Shown one piece after another: positions 27,332 through 38,018 of a stretch of DNA of 64,000 nucleotides (the stretch's first letter is position 1; every line of letters begins with the position of its first letter). The stretch covers positions 62,001 through 126,000 of the forward strand of contig CAVUID010000018.1 of the NCBI GenBank assembly GCA_963741495.1, in the 5' to 3' direction. Source of the DNA: Sulfurimicrobium sp963741495. Lineage in GTDB: Bacteria; Pseudomonadota; Gammaproteobacteria; Burkholderiales; Sulfuricellaceae. The translations under genes were made by a program, and so were the position numbers. Below the pieces are notes generated by a model, which saw only the letters and a list, made by a program, of their open reading frames with translations, searched no databases and was not told where the DNA came from.

Positions 27332-28156
27332 TTGGACCTGATCCTGTTATGCAAGGCGCTCATTCTGGGCATTGTCGAGGGCCTTACTGAATTTCTGCCT
27401 ATTTCCAGCACCGGGCACCTGATTATTCTGGGTGACCTGCTGGGTTATACGGATGAAAACAGCAAGGTGTTCAAGATCGTCATCCAGCTTGGCGCGATTC
27501 TGGCCGTTTGCTGGGACTATCGCCAGCGCCTGTTCAAGATGCTTGCCGGGCTGAGCAGTTCGCCATCAGAGCAGCGCTTCGCCAGCTTGCTGGTGATCGG
27601 TTTTCTGCCGGCGGCTGTGCTGGGCTTGATGTTCTATTCCACCATCAAGACGCTGCTGTTTAATCCGCTTACCGTCGCCACCGCGCTGGTAGTGGGCGGG
27701 ATCATCATTCTTTATGTGGAAAAGCGCGCTTATCATCCAAGCATCCATTCGGTCGATGAAATGCGCTGGCCGGACGCGCTCAAGGTGGGCTTTGCGCAGG
27801 CGCTGGCGATGATTCCCGGCACCTCGCGTTCGGGTGCGACCATCATGGGGGGACTGGTATTCGGTTTGTCGCGCAAGACGGCGGCGGAATTTTCCTTCTT
27901 CCTTGCCATCCCGACCATGTTTGCCGCTACGGCCTACGACCTCTACAAAAACTGGGCCATGCTCCGGATGGATGACCTGCCGGTGTTTGCAACAGGATTC
28001 GTGGCGGCCTTCTTTGCCGCCATGTGGGCGGTCAAGGGTTTTATCCGCTTTATCTCCAACCACACCTTTGTCGTGTTTGCGTGGTACCGCATCGTGCTGG
28101 GTGTGGTGGTGCTGGTAACGGCCTATTCCGGTGCGGTGAACTGGTCGGCCATGTAG
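27332..28156 (+). CDS. uppP: Undecaprenyl-diphosphatase UppP
   Basis: A 274-residue integral membrane enzyme that recycles undecaprenyl pyrophosphate, the lipid carrier of cell-wall and O-antigen units, and gives intrinsic bacitracin tolerance. The two active-site motifs are EGLTEFLPISSTGHLI and the arginine-serine motif PGTSRSGATIMGGL. I start at TTG 27332 because it gives MDLILLCKALILGIVEGLTE and lies about 9 nt after AGAGAG; no ATG would retain this conserved helix. It is 13 nt downstream of thiC and may be cotranscribed. Confidence 0.94.
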   Translation: MDLILLCKALILGIVEGLTEFLPISSTGHLIILGDLLGYTDENSKVFKIVIQLGAILAVCWDYRQRLFKMLAGLSSSPSEQRFASLLVIGFLPAAVLGLMFYSTIKTLLFNPLTVATALVVGGIIILYVEKRAYHPSIHSVDEMRWPDALKVGFAQALAMIPGTSRSGATIMGGLVFGLSRKTAAEFSFFLAIPTMFAATAYDLYKNWAMLRMDDLPVFATGFVAAFFAAMWAVKGFIRFISNHTFVVFAWYRIVLGVVVLVTAYSGAVNWSAM

Positions 28157-28179
28157 CTTCTGGCTACATGGCCGTTTCT
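28147..28179 (+). terminator. Terminator-like hairpin after uppP
   Basis: An 11-bp perfect stem, GGCCATGTAGC with GCTACATGGCC, a 5-nt loop and a following GTTTCT. It overlaps the last codons and stop of uppP and lies just before the convergent pilL end. Confidence 0.65.
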
Positions 28180-28199
28180 CCGCGGGAACGTGAAGCAAG

Positions 28200-31100
28200 T
28201 CAGTGCAGGCTGCCTTTGACGAAACCTGAGATGTATCCCAGCAGTTCTTCTTCCTGATACGGCTTGCCCAGATATACGTTGACCCCCAGTTCCTGCGCAT
28301 AGTTGCGGTGCTTTTCCGCGGTACGCGAGGTGATCATGATGATCGGGATATGTGCGGTCTTGGCATTGCCACGTATGTTCTTGGTCAGTTCGAAGCCGTC
28401 CATGCGCGGCATTTCGATGTCCACCAGCATTACCTGCGGTGTCACGTCTTCGAGTGCCTGCAGCGCATCCACGCCGTCTTTTGCGGTGACGACCTGATAT
28501 CCCTCGCGCGTCAGCAGCTTGCTGGTGATCTTGCGTACGGTGAGCGAATCGTCCACGATCATGACAACCGGGGCGGCAGCTGCAAGCTGCTCGGTAATCG
28601 GCGCAACCGACTGCTGTGAAACCAGGGCCGGGATGTTATGACGCTGGGCGAGCTGTACCGGATTCAGAATCAGCACCACCTTGCCGTTACCAAGTACCGT
28701 GGCACCGGCTATGCCCGGGATGCGGGCCAGTTGCGGACCGATATTCTTGACCACGATTTCGCGGTTGCCGATCAGTTCATCCACATGCACGGCTACCCGC
28801 TGTGCGCCGCTGTGGAGCAGCATGATGAGGGTGTAGCGCTGTATCGCCGGAACGGAGTCCAGATCATCCAGCAGGCGTGGGAAATAATATAGCGGGTAGT
28901 GATTGCCCTGCCACAGAATTTCCTGTTTCTGGTAGGCATCTGCAAGTCCGTCGGCTTTGAGTTCCTGAACCTGGTCCACCATGGTTGAAGGCAGTGCATA
29001 GACGGTGTTCCCGCTGCGCACCAGTACCGCCTGGGTGACGGCCAGGGTAAGCGGCAGGTAAATACTGAAAGTGGTTCCCTTGCCGACTTCCGAAGCGGCT
29101 TCGACACGTCCGCCCAGCGTGGTGATTTCGTTGCGCACCACATCCATGCCGATGCCGCGCCCGGACACCTGGGTGATTTCGCTGGCGGTGGAGAAGCCCT
29201 GGGCGAAAATCAGCTCCGTCAATTGGGCCGGCGTGGCTTCGGCATCTGCGGCCAGCAGACCCTGCTCCACTGCCTTGGCGCGAATCCTGTTCAGATCGAT
29301 ACCGCGCCCGTCGTCGCTCAGGGTGATCAGGATTTCATTACCTTCCTGGCGCGCCTGAAGCTCGATGTTGCCGGTTTCCTGTTTGTCTGCTGCGAGACGC
29401 GTCTCACTATTTTCCAGTCCGTGATCAAGGGCATTGCGCAGCAGATGCTCGAACGGTGCCGTCATTTTCTCAAGCACGCTGCGATCCAGTTCCACCTGTT
29501 CGCCAATGATGTCCAGGTTGGCGCGCTTGCCCAGCTCTTTCGAGGTCTGGCGCACGACACGGTAGAGTCGTTCCGAGATGCTGGCAAGGGGCACCATGCG
29601 GGTGCGCAGCAGTTCCTGTTGCAGTTCCTTGGTCATGCGCGACTGGGCCAGCAAGGCGGCCTCTGTTTCATCCAGGTTCTTGAGCAGGTTGTGCTGCACG
29701 CTGGCGACGTCGTTGACGCTCTCTGCCATCATGCGCGTGACTTCCTGCAAGCGGGTGAAACGGTCAAATTCCAGTGGGTCGAAGTCGGCGTTGCTTTCCT
29801 TGGCGTGGGAAAGTTGCGATTGCATCTGGCTTTCGGCCTGGATCTCGATTTCACGCAACTGGCCACGCAGGCGGTTGATACTTTCGGTGAGATCGAACAG
29901 GGAACGCTTGAAACTCTGCATTTCCCCCTCGATGCGGGAACGCGCAATGCTGACTTCACCCGCCTCGTTCACCAGTCGGTCGACCACATCTGCACGCACC
30001 CGCAGCATGGCCTTGACCGCGGCTTCAGGCTCGGCTGCCAGGGCCGCAACCACCGTGGCCGCTTGCACGGCAGGCGTGATTCCGGCGGCTGGAGGTGGTG
30101 CCGTAACGGCTTCCTCTGAGATGCCCTGACGCAGGCGATCAAGTACGTCGCCCATGCGATCGAATTCGCTTTCCAGTGTGCTGAAAAGATCGGGCGGGAG
30201 GTGGCCGGACTCGACAGCGGCAAGAACCTGCGCCTCCATGTTGTGGGTCAGTTCGCCAAGGCGCATGGCACCAGCCATGCGGGCGCTACCCTTGATTGTA
30301 TGCAGCGCCCTTTGCAGATTGTTCGAGGCCTGGTCGTCCGAGGCATTGGCGCGCCAGGCACGAAGTTCGGCGCCGACAAGCGGGAAAAGATCCTCGGCTT
30401 CTTCAAGGAAGATGGGCAGCAGATCCGCATCAATATCGTCGCGGATGGCACGCCGTTCCATTCCGTGTTTTTCAGCAGGCAGGGGAGCGGGCTCATGCCG
30501 GACAGGCGGTGCACTGAGCGGTGCAATTTCCTGTGCCGGTTCAAGTGCCGCTACGGCAGCAACCGGCTCAGCCACTGCTGCTGCGGCTGGCAGAGTGGCG
30601 ACATGCGCTGCCTGGGCTTTCTTCAGTACGGCCTGCAGTGAGCGGATCAGTTGTTTCGCCGGCTTGGGTTCCTTGTTGCCGCGAATGGTTTCGATCATTT
30701 TGCCCAGCGCGGTAATGGTGTCACCCATCAGTTTGAGCTGTTTGTCTGTCAGCGGCGTGGGATGTTGCAGCAATTCGAGCAGCCACAATTCGAGCGGGAA
30801 GCCAAGGTCAGCAATGACAGGGAAGCCCACGGTGCGTGAAATGCCGCATAACGTGTGGGCTGCGCGCATAAAGTCATGCTGAACCGGGCCTTCGGGCTGT
30901 TGGTCGAGCATGCCGAAATGGTGTTGCAGCGTGGCGAGATGCTGCCCCGATTCATTGATGAAAATCGTGTAAAGCGCGTGGGGCAGGCTGACCGAGCCGA
31001 TAGTGACTTCACTTTCTTCATCCGCCGCAGCCACTTCGCTTGCCGCAGCTTGCTCCGGCGCTTGTTCAACACCGGAAGGGGTTTCAGGCTCGCCTGGTTC

Positions 31101-34090
31101 TGCGGTAGCGGCAATCGGCTCAGGTGCGATGCTCAGCTTCGACCGTCTCGGCGGAAACATCTTCGATTGGCGTATCGAGAGGCGCTTCTTCGTGACCCGG
31201 TTCAATAATTTCTTGCGCTTCCTGATCCAGTTCAAGTGCGATCTCAGGCAATGCCGGCGCAGTCTCCTCCTCGCTTTCCGCGTCGGCGGGCGCTTCCTCT
31301 GTGCTGATTTCAACAAGAGGCAGGGGTTCATCCGAGGGCAATTCGAGAGTGATTGCTTCGTCAGGCGGTGGCGCTTCAGCCGTATCTTCAACGGCAAGGA
31401 GTGAGGTGAGCTCAACTTCCTCTGGCTCAGAGGGCAGGCTGATGGCGATTTCCTGCTCGGCGTCATCTGCCGGCGCTGGGATATCTTCCGGAATTGCTTC
31501 AGCAAGTTCGGGCGTAATCGGTGTTTCTTCAGCAGCCTGCTGAGGTTCAATCTCCGGGGCAGGCTCGGCGATATTTGCAGCAGGCACTGCTGCTGCCCCT
31601 GTTTTCAGCCGCTCGGCTCGTGCCAGCAGGTCATCGGCCTGTATCTTGACCGCGCCATCGGATTTCAGGCCGGAAACCCAGCCGCTGAAGTGTTCGTAGG
31701 CATCTCCAAGCACAGCAAGCAGTTCAGGCGTGGCATGTTTCTCATCCTGCAGCCACTTGTTCATCAGCTGCTCGATACCCCAGGCAACTTCGCCCAGATC
31801 CCAAAGTCCGACCATGCGGCCGCTGCCTTTGAGTGTGTGGAAGCTGCGACGCAGCGTAGTCAAGGCGTCCTTGTTACTGGGTTGTGCGTGGCAGATGGCC
31901 AGGTTTTCGCTCACCGAGGCGAGCACCTCATCGGCTTCCTCGAGGAAAATTTCGAGCATTTCAGCATCGACCGTCTCATCCGTTTCCTGGGCAAGGCGCG
32001 CGGTTTCGGCTGAGGGTGTGACGGCGGCCACCTTGGGCGCAACCAGCGCAGCGGCAGCGGCTGCCAGTTCGGCAGTTGGCGTGGCCGATTCTTCCAGCAG
32101 GCGTTTGGCTTCGCTGGTCAGGGCTTTGAGTTCATTGTCTGCAACCAGGTCTGCGTCCTGCAGCAGGGCGGTGAGTTGCTGGTGTAGCGCACCCCTGGCT
32201 TGCCCGTCCTCCGGGTTTTGCTGCCATTGCTGAAGCAGGGCCTGGACACGGTGTTTCTGCTCGTCCAGTCCGGCCTCGACGGAGGCGCTATCTTCGATCT
32301 CTTCTGGCGGGTGATCGATGTGAAGCGTGGCCGGGCTGTCTGCAGATTCCTGTTCCTGCTGTTCCATGGTTGTTGCGACAGGAGCGGCCTCGGGTTTCAG
32401 TCGGGCCATGGTTTCATCGATGATCTGCACCGCATCGGTGCGCCCGCGCTGGACGGATTCAACGTAAAAACCGAGGCTGCTGAGACCTTCTGCAACCTGC
32501 TCCAGCTGTTCCTGCTGGGGTTCGTAGCCAGGCTGGGAAAAGCCATCAATCAGACTTTCGCATTCATCCAGCAACTGGACCGCAGGCTCCAGTTCCAGGA
32601 TTTTCAGTGCGCCATAAACCTGTTTCAGGAAAGGTTTCAGGCCAGGCAGGTCATCACGCCGGGCGGTGTCGCGGAAGAAGCTGTCAAGCACCTGTTCGAT
32701 GTGCTGCAGGTTGGACTGGATTTCCTGACCAACCTGGGCCAGCAACAGTTTCTCCTGCGCGTTACGCGAGATTTCGTCGAGCAGCGGAATGTCAGAAAAT
32801 TCCACTTCGCCAAGCGTGCCCTCCAGGCTGGCTTGCAGGCGCCGGCTCTGGACTTCGGACTGGACGGCTGAATTCCTCCGTCGCGCCGAGGTAGTTTTCC
32901 AGGGCATTTTCCACCAGCAGCAAACTGGTGGCCATTTCCATTGCCACCAGCTCGTTCATCTTGTCTGGGGCGGCGGCAAGCGCATCGGCGTCTGCATTGA
33001 TCTGTTGCAACAGCTGGTCGAGAGGAGGGTTGCCGAGGGCCGCAGCCTTTTCCACCAGGCGGTGTGACTGGGTGCGCAAATTTGTCAGGCTGTCTGCACT
33101 GCCGGCGGTGAATTTTAGCCAGGCATCCTTGGCCGGAGCGAGAATGTCGCGCAGTTCACGCAATAGCGGTTGCAGGCGCTGCTGTTCGGCTTCAGCCTGC
33201 TGTTGCTCGCTGCTTGTGCGCGGGACATACGTGTCGAGTTCGAACAGGTTCTGGATCTCGCGCACGCGTTCGCTGACCGGCTCGCTGCGAGCGACGCAAT
33301 ACAGCACTTCACGCAGAAGCCGTTCCGCCACCTTGGGCGAGCCTTCTGCTAGACGGCGGATTTGCTGATCAATGCTGCCGCACAGATGCTTGATGCCAAC
33401 GCTGTTTTCCAGACCCTTTTCGAGCAGGCTTTCAGTCAGGCCGAGTGCGCTCCACCAGAAGGTCCGGTGTGCCGGCAGGCTCTGGGTTTGTTCAATATCA
33501 GCCAGGGCTTCATGCATGGCTTGAAGTCCAGCGGAGTCATCCGGGTTGCGCAAAAATCCGAGCAGGCCGCGCTGGTAGCGGGTACGGATTTTTTTGAGCT
33601 GGCCGGGCAGGTCCTGCTCGTCAAATTGTCTGGTAGCGGCGGACTTCGGGGCGCGGATGGACAGATCGGGGAAAAACAGGTCGCTTGCGCTGATTTTTTC
33701 CACGCCACGCGCACCGAGCAGCGACTGATAAAGCGGGAACAGGCGCAAAGGCTGATCCGGCTGGCCGTTGAGGAGATCGTCCAGATATTGTGAAAGTGCA
33801 TCCAGTGCCTGATTGATCAGCCCGATATTGGCGCCGGAAATGGCGACTTCGCGTTTTTCCAGTGCTGCGACCATTTTTTCTATGGCTTCGCTGAAGCGAG
33901 CCACGCCTTCCAGGCCCACCATCTGGATGGCGCCGCTGACCTGGTGCAAATGTGTCTGGCTCTGGCGCAGCGGGGTGCTGTCAGAGGCATCGGTGGAAAA
34001 CTGGGCCAGCTTTTCGCTTGCCTGACGCAGCGCCAGGTCAATTTCACCCTTGACCCAGGTAAGCGGGCCGGTATCGAATTCAGTGCTCAT
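28200..34090 (-). CDS. pilL: Chemosensory histidine kinase PilL/ChpA (two frame changes)
   Basis: A very large CheA-type hybrid kinase of about 1,962 residues that controls type IV pilus twitching. Phosphotransfer-like (Hpt) modules occur near residues 48 (HLHQVSGAIQM, degenerate), 750 (HTLKGSGRM), 1078 (HTLCGISR, degenerate) and 1263 (HTIKGSARM). Then come the dimerisation helix, an HATPase with NALDHGLE, DDGRGIDL and GRGIGMDVV, a CheW-like domain and a C-terminal receiver with MLVDIEMPRMDGFEL. A long acidic low-complexity linker separates the halves. Extra bases at about 32872 and 31131 (the second in the acidic linker) split the frame; removal rejoins all domains. Confidence 0.9.
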
Positions 34091-34108
34091 TTATCAACCT
34101 TAGTTCGA

Positions 34109-34237
34109 AACCACGGAGAGCACGGAGGTTACAGAAAACGGCCATCTTGGATCCCTTACAAATTCACCCAACGGGTGTATGCCAAGAGGCGAGCAATCCA
34201 TTATCTTTTCTCTGTGTGCTCCGTGAACTCCGTGGTT
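34109..34237. repeat. CCACGGAG-type inverted repeat between pilJ and pilL
   Basis: The left arm AACCACGGAGAGCACGGAGG (extending to 34134) and a right arm ending GCTCCGTGAACTCCGTGGTT (34212-34237) match at 21 of 26 positions around a core of about 77 bp. The core holds no gene. This belongs to a kind of dispersed intergenic palindrome seen in many bacteria; a related copy is at 42818. Confidence 0.75.
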
Positions 34238-34280
34238 AACTGCTTTTTCCAGGATTTCTTAAAGTGCCTATGTGGCTTGC

Positions 34281-36416
34281 TCAGGTAAGCTTGAAGCCAG
34301 CCACTGATCCGCGCAGGTCGGTTGCCAGGGTTGCCAGTTCACCCACGGAAACCGCAGTTTTCTTGGTGCCTTCCGTGGTCTGGAGGGTGACGCTCTGGAT
34401 TTCCTGCATATTGTTTGCCACCACGCCGGCCGCCTCGGCCTGATTCTGGGTGGCGCGGGAAATGGTTTCGATCAGTTCCGCGAGATTGCGCGACACCTGG
34501 CCGATTTCGTTCAGCGCCTGCCCGGCGGCATCTGAGAGCTTCGCCCCTTCCACCACACCCTGGGTACTCTTTTCCATTGCTGACACGGCATCCTGAGTGT
34601 CGGTCTGAATGGTCTTCACAATTGCCGAGATCTGTTTGGTTGCCTCGCCGGAACGCTCTGCCAGTCGCTGCACCTCTTCCGCCACCACGGTGAAGCCGCG
34701 TCCCGCTTCACCGGCCGAGGCCGCCTGAATGGCGGCGTTCAGCGCCAGAATGTTGGTTTGTTCGGTAATGTCGGAAATCAGGTCCACGATCTCGGAAATT
34801 TCCTGCGAGCTCTCGCCCAGGCGTTTGATGCGCTTCGACGTGTCCTGAATGTGTTCGCGAATTTCATTCATGCCGGTGATGGAGTTACGCACAGCGGTGG
34901 CGCCTTTTTCGGCGGCATCCAGTGATTGCTGCGCCACGCGGGCGGATTCGGCCGCGTTGGCGGACACCTCGTTAATTGAGTGCGCCATTTGCTGCACCTG
35001 AGAAGAGGTGTCCTCAATTTCCTGAGACTGCTTTTCCGCCGCTTCGAGCAGTTCGCTGGAAATACCCTGTGCTTCATGCGATGCACGGGTCACCTGCTCA
35101 CTGGTCTTGTTGATCTCGGTGACCAGTCCTCGCAGTTCGTCAATGGTGTAGTTGATCGAGTCTGCAATGGCACCGGTAATGTCTTCGGTCACCTTGGCGC
35201 GCACTGTCAGGTCGCCTTCTGCCAGGTCGCCCATTTCATTCAGTAACCGCAAAATGGCTTCCTGGTTGGCCTTGTTTTCGCGTTCGCTCGACAAGGCGCG
35301 TTTTTTTGCGTCGTTTACGTTGATCGTGCCCAGCATGACCAGTGCGCCGACGGCAAGCAAGCCGTAAACGAAAGACAGGATCAGCAGGCCGGTGCCGCCA
35401 GCCAGTTGTTCATAATTGGTGACAAGTTTGCGCGTGCCTTCAAGCAGTTGGTCACTACCCACAAAAATATTACGACCGGCCTGTTTGGAGTTCACCAATT
35501 CCTGCATGTTTTGCAGAATCTTGTTGGAATGCTCGGAAAATTCCTTGAATGCTTCGCTGAGTTCCTCCAGCTTGTCGCGGGTGTCTGGGTCCTTGACCGC
35601 CGCCAGACGCAAGTCCTCACTGCCGCTGATGAGCCCGTCGAGCATTTCCTGGAAGGTGTTGGTATCCTTGCCCAGCAGGAAAGCCACCTCCGGGTCGATT
35701 ACGTCGGACGAGAGCAGCGTGTTGGCATTTTTTGCCAGGCGCTGGGTCAGCATGACCATCTGGGATGCGATCGAGATCTCCCGTAATGGCGCTGAAGACT
35801 GGGTCAGGAGTGCGGTTACTTGTTCGGCCAGTTCCAGCAGCTGGATATTGTTGGCATTGATCGCGGCCACGCTATGGTTCAGTTCCACCAGTTTCTTTTC
35901 CTGCGGCAGAATCAGGTAAATCGCTTTTTCCGTTGGCTCCCATTGTTTGTCGAGTTCTTTCAGCATGGGCTGGATGGAAGAAGGCGAGGCGGACAGGCCG
36001 TCACCGCCATTGATCAGTTTTTTCAGGTTTTTTTCAAACAGGCTTTCACTTTCACCCAACTGCTTGAATGCCGTCGTATTGCCCTGCGCGGCTTGCTGCG
36101 CGCTTTTGGCAATCCGCTGGGAGAGCATCTGCATTTCAGTTGAAATGGTTACATATTCGGCGTTGCGACCCACCTGTATGGTGTTGTAAACCAGCGTGAC
36201 AACAGCCAGAATCAGGAAGACAGCGAGAGTTGAAACCGTGATGAGGTATTGTTTCTCGATCGGCAGGTGCCCGATGACAGGCACGCTTCCAGGTTCCTTT
36301 CCGGAAAGGTTGCGCAGGCCTTGCAGGATCATGGTTGTATGCATCGGCGTTTCGACGGCGCTTTTGGTTTTGTTCTTTTTGTTCCAGAACATCAGTTTTT
36401 CCATTTTGAAAGCCAT
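34281..36416 (-). CDS. pilJ: Type IV pilus methyl-accepting chemoreceptor PilJ
   Basis: A chemoreceptor of about 711 residues. Two membrane helices (YLITVSTLAVFLILAVVTLV near 57-76 and LSFVYGLLAVGALVML near 340) flank a periplasmic domain with two PilJ-type repeats (MLSQRIAKSAQQ and MLTQRLAKNANT). HAMP-like and methyl-accepting signalling regions follow, with the kinase-contact tip ITEQTNILALNAAIQAASAG. It passes surface or pilus signals to PilL through PilI. I start at the internal ATG 36416 (MAFKMEKLMFW), which has GGAG about 10 nt upstream; an ATG 15 nt earlier has none at the right distance. Confidence 0.94.
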   Translation of the reverse strand: MAFKMEKLMFWNKKNKTKSAVETPMHTTMILQGLRNLSGKEPGSVPVIGHLPIEKQYLITVSTLAVFLILAVVTLVYNTIQVGRNAEYVTISTEMQMLSQRIAKSAQQAAQGNTTAFKQLGESESLFEKNLKKLINGGDGLSASPSSIQPMLKELDKQWEPTEKAIYLILPQEKKLVELNHSVAAINANNIQLLELAEQVTALLTQSSAPLREISIASQMVMLTQRLAKNANTLLSSDVIDPEVAFLLGKDTNTFQEMLDGLISGSEDLRLAAVKDPDTRDKLEELSEAFKEFSEHSNKILQNMQELVNSKQAGRNIFVGSDQLLEGTRKLVTNYEQLAGGTGLLILSFVYGLLAVGALVMLGTINVNDAKKRALSSERENKANQEAILRLLNEMGDLAEGDLTVRAKVTEDITGAIADSINYTIDELRGLVTEINKTSEQVTRASHEAQGISSELLEAAEKQSQEIEDTSSQVQQMAHSINEVSANAAESARVAQQSLDAAEKGATAVRNSITGMNEIREHIQDTSKRIKRLGESSQEISEIVDLISDITEQTNILALNAAIQAASAGEAGRGFTVVAEEVQRLAERSGEATKQISAIVKTIQTDTQDAVSAMEKSTQGVVEGAKLSDAAGQALNEIGQVSRNLAELIETISRATQNQAEAAGVVANNMQEIQSVTLQTTEGTKKTAVSVGELATLATDLRGSVAGFKLT

Positions 36417-36453
36417 TGCCTTTATCTCCATCCCTTGTTTTTTTAGGTTGCCG

Positions 36454-36975
36454 CTATCGTCCTGCCTGCAGGAAGCCCTGATCGCTGACCAGGGCCTGGA
36501 TGTCCAGTTCTTGCCAGTGCCTTCCGTCGCTATCGGAATATTCAGCGCTTACCCAGGGCGCCGCGCCGCTGCTGATTTCCCTGGGTTGTAATTGCTCGGC
36601 GTGGCGCAGGCCCAGCACCCGGCTGACCAGCAATCCCGAATTCACCAGGAATTTGGCATTGGCCAGGATCAGGCGTTTGTCGGGGCCACCGGAAACCGGC
36701 TCGCCGCCACAGAAGGCAGAAAAATCCACTACGCTGTAAAGATTGCCGCGGATATTTGCAACGCCTGAAAACCAGGGCTGCGAATGCGGTACCTGCGCGA
36801 GTTCCGGCGGTGGAATTGCTTCGCCCACGTCGGCCAGATCCACCAGCCAGAATTGATCTCCTGCCTGCAGACCAAGTTTGGATGCTGCTTGCGTTTCGCC
36901 CCCCTGAGCGATGGCCTGCAGCTTGGCGACCACGCCTTGCTGGTATTCGCGCAAACTGATTTTTTTGCGTGCCAT
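36454..36975 (-). CDS. pilI: CheW-like coupling protein PilI
   Basis: A 173-residue CheW-fold adaptor linking the PilJ receptor to the PilL kinase. Motifs include FWLVDLADVGEAIPPPELAQ, WFSGVANIRGNLYSVVDFSA and the late SGLLVSRVLGLRH. It lies between pilJ and pilH in the standard pilG-H-I-J order. The fold and context make the assignment secure, although CheW proteins have no catalytic residues to check. Confidence 0.92.
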   Translation of the reverse strand: MARKKISLREYQQGVVAKLQAIAQGGETQAASKLGLQAGDQFWLVDLADVGEAIPPPELAQVPHSQPWFSGVANIRGNLYSVVDFSAFCGGEPVSGGPDKRLILANAKFLVNSGLLVSRVLGLRHAEQLQPREISSGAAPWVSAEYSDSDGRHWQELDIQALVSDQGFLQAGR

Positions 36976-36997
36976 GTTTAGACGGTTTTCCTTTTGA

Positions 36998-37363
36998 TTA
37001 GCCGAGTGCGGAAATCTTGCTCAGCAGTTCGTCCTGGTCCACCGGTTTGGTGACGTAATCTTTTGCGCCCTGGCGCATGGCCCATACTTTATCTGTTTCC
37101 TGGCCTTTGGTCGTGCACATGATGACCGGGATATGCTTGGTCTCTTCGTCCTTGGTGATGGCGCGGGTTGCCTGGAAGCCGTTGAGGCCGGGCATGACCA
37201 CATCCATGATGATGAGATCGGGTTTTTCCTGCTTGGCCTTGTCCAGTGCCTCTTCGCCGCTTTCAGCGAGTGCCACCTGGTAGCCCTGTTTGGTCAGCAG
37301 GCTGCTGAGAAAATGCCGCTCGGTGGGTGAGTCGTCTACCAACAGAATTTTTTTGATGGCCAT
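36998..37363 (-). CDS. pilH: Twitching-motility response regulator PilH
   Basis: A 121-residue single-domain receiver. Acidic pocket D10-D11, phosphoacceptor D54 (LIIMDVVMPGLNG) and the conserved Lys in YVTKPVD are all present. In Pseudomonas, PilH acts on pilus retraction or as a phosphate sink in the Chp system. GAGGTAAAGT upstream gives a strong ribosome site. No output domain is attached. Confidence 0.92.
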   Translation of the reverse strand: MAIKKILLVDDSPTERHFLSSLLTKQGYQVALAESGEEALDKAKQEKPDLIIMDVVMPGLNGFQATRAITKDEETKHIPVIMCTTKGQETDKVWAMRQGAKDYVTKPVDQDELLSKISALG

Positions 37364-37386
37364 ACTTTACCTCTTCGTTGCGTAAA

Positions 37387-37791
37387 TTATGCAGCGTTGC
37401 GCGATGTGGTGGTGTGTTTGCGGACCGCCTCCAGCAAGCTGTCCTTGGTGAAAGGCTTGGTGAGATATTCGTCCGACCCCACCATCCTGCCTCGTGCACG
37501 GTCGAACAGTCCATCCTTGCTGGAGAGCATGATGACCGGGGTATGTTTGAAACGGGGGTTTTTCTTGATCAGCATGGTGGTTTGATAGCCATCCAGGCGA
37601 GGCATCATGATGTCCACGAAAATGATGTCGGGCTCATGGTCGGTGATTTTTGCCATGGCGTCAAAACCATCTTCCGCCAGAATGACTTCGCAGCTGGCTT
37701 TCAGCAGGAAAATTTCGGCGCTGCGGCGAATGGTATTGCTGTCATCAATGACCATGACCTTGGTACCGGTCAGATTGTTTTCTTCGCTCAC
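37387..37791 (-). CDS. pilG: Twitching-motility response regulator PilG
   Basis: A 134-residue receiver with D16-D17, phosphoacceptor D60 (IIFVDIMMPRLDGYQT) and Lys in YLTKPFTKD. PilG promotes pilus extension downstream of PilL in studied systems. I start at GTG 37791 (MSEENNLTGTKVMVIDDSN) because GGGGGA lies 3 nt upstream and the length matches relatives; longer in-frame starts have no support. It is the first gene of the pil block, and the 227 bp upstream to the divergent pstS-like gene should contain its promoter. Confidence 0.92.
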   Translation of the reverse strand: MSEENNLTGTKVMVIDDSNTIRRSAEIFLLKASCEVILAEDGFDAMAKITDHEPDIIFVDIMMPRLDGYQTTMLIKKNPRFKHTPVIMLSSKDGLFDRARGRMVGSDEYLTKPFTKDSLLEAVRKHTTTSRNAA

Positions 37792-38018
37792 TGATCCCCC
37801 TCGTTGTGTGCTTCCGAACTTGTCTAAAACAACAGCCGCATGCCATTGTATAGAAAAACATCGGCAGGTAAACCCCGTCGCGGGCATGATTTGATCAAAA
37901 TAGAATTTCCCCGTCGCCGTGGGCATGAAGTTTGGCTGGCAGCAACAATTCCCGTTTCCGGCAACTATGCTATGATGCCGCGACGTTGTTTTTCGTTTAA
38001 ATAACAGGATAGATAGGC

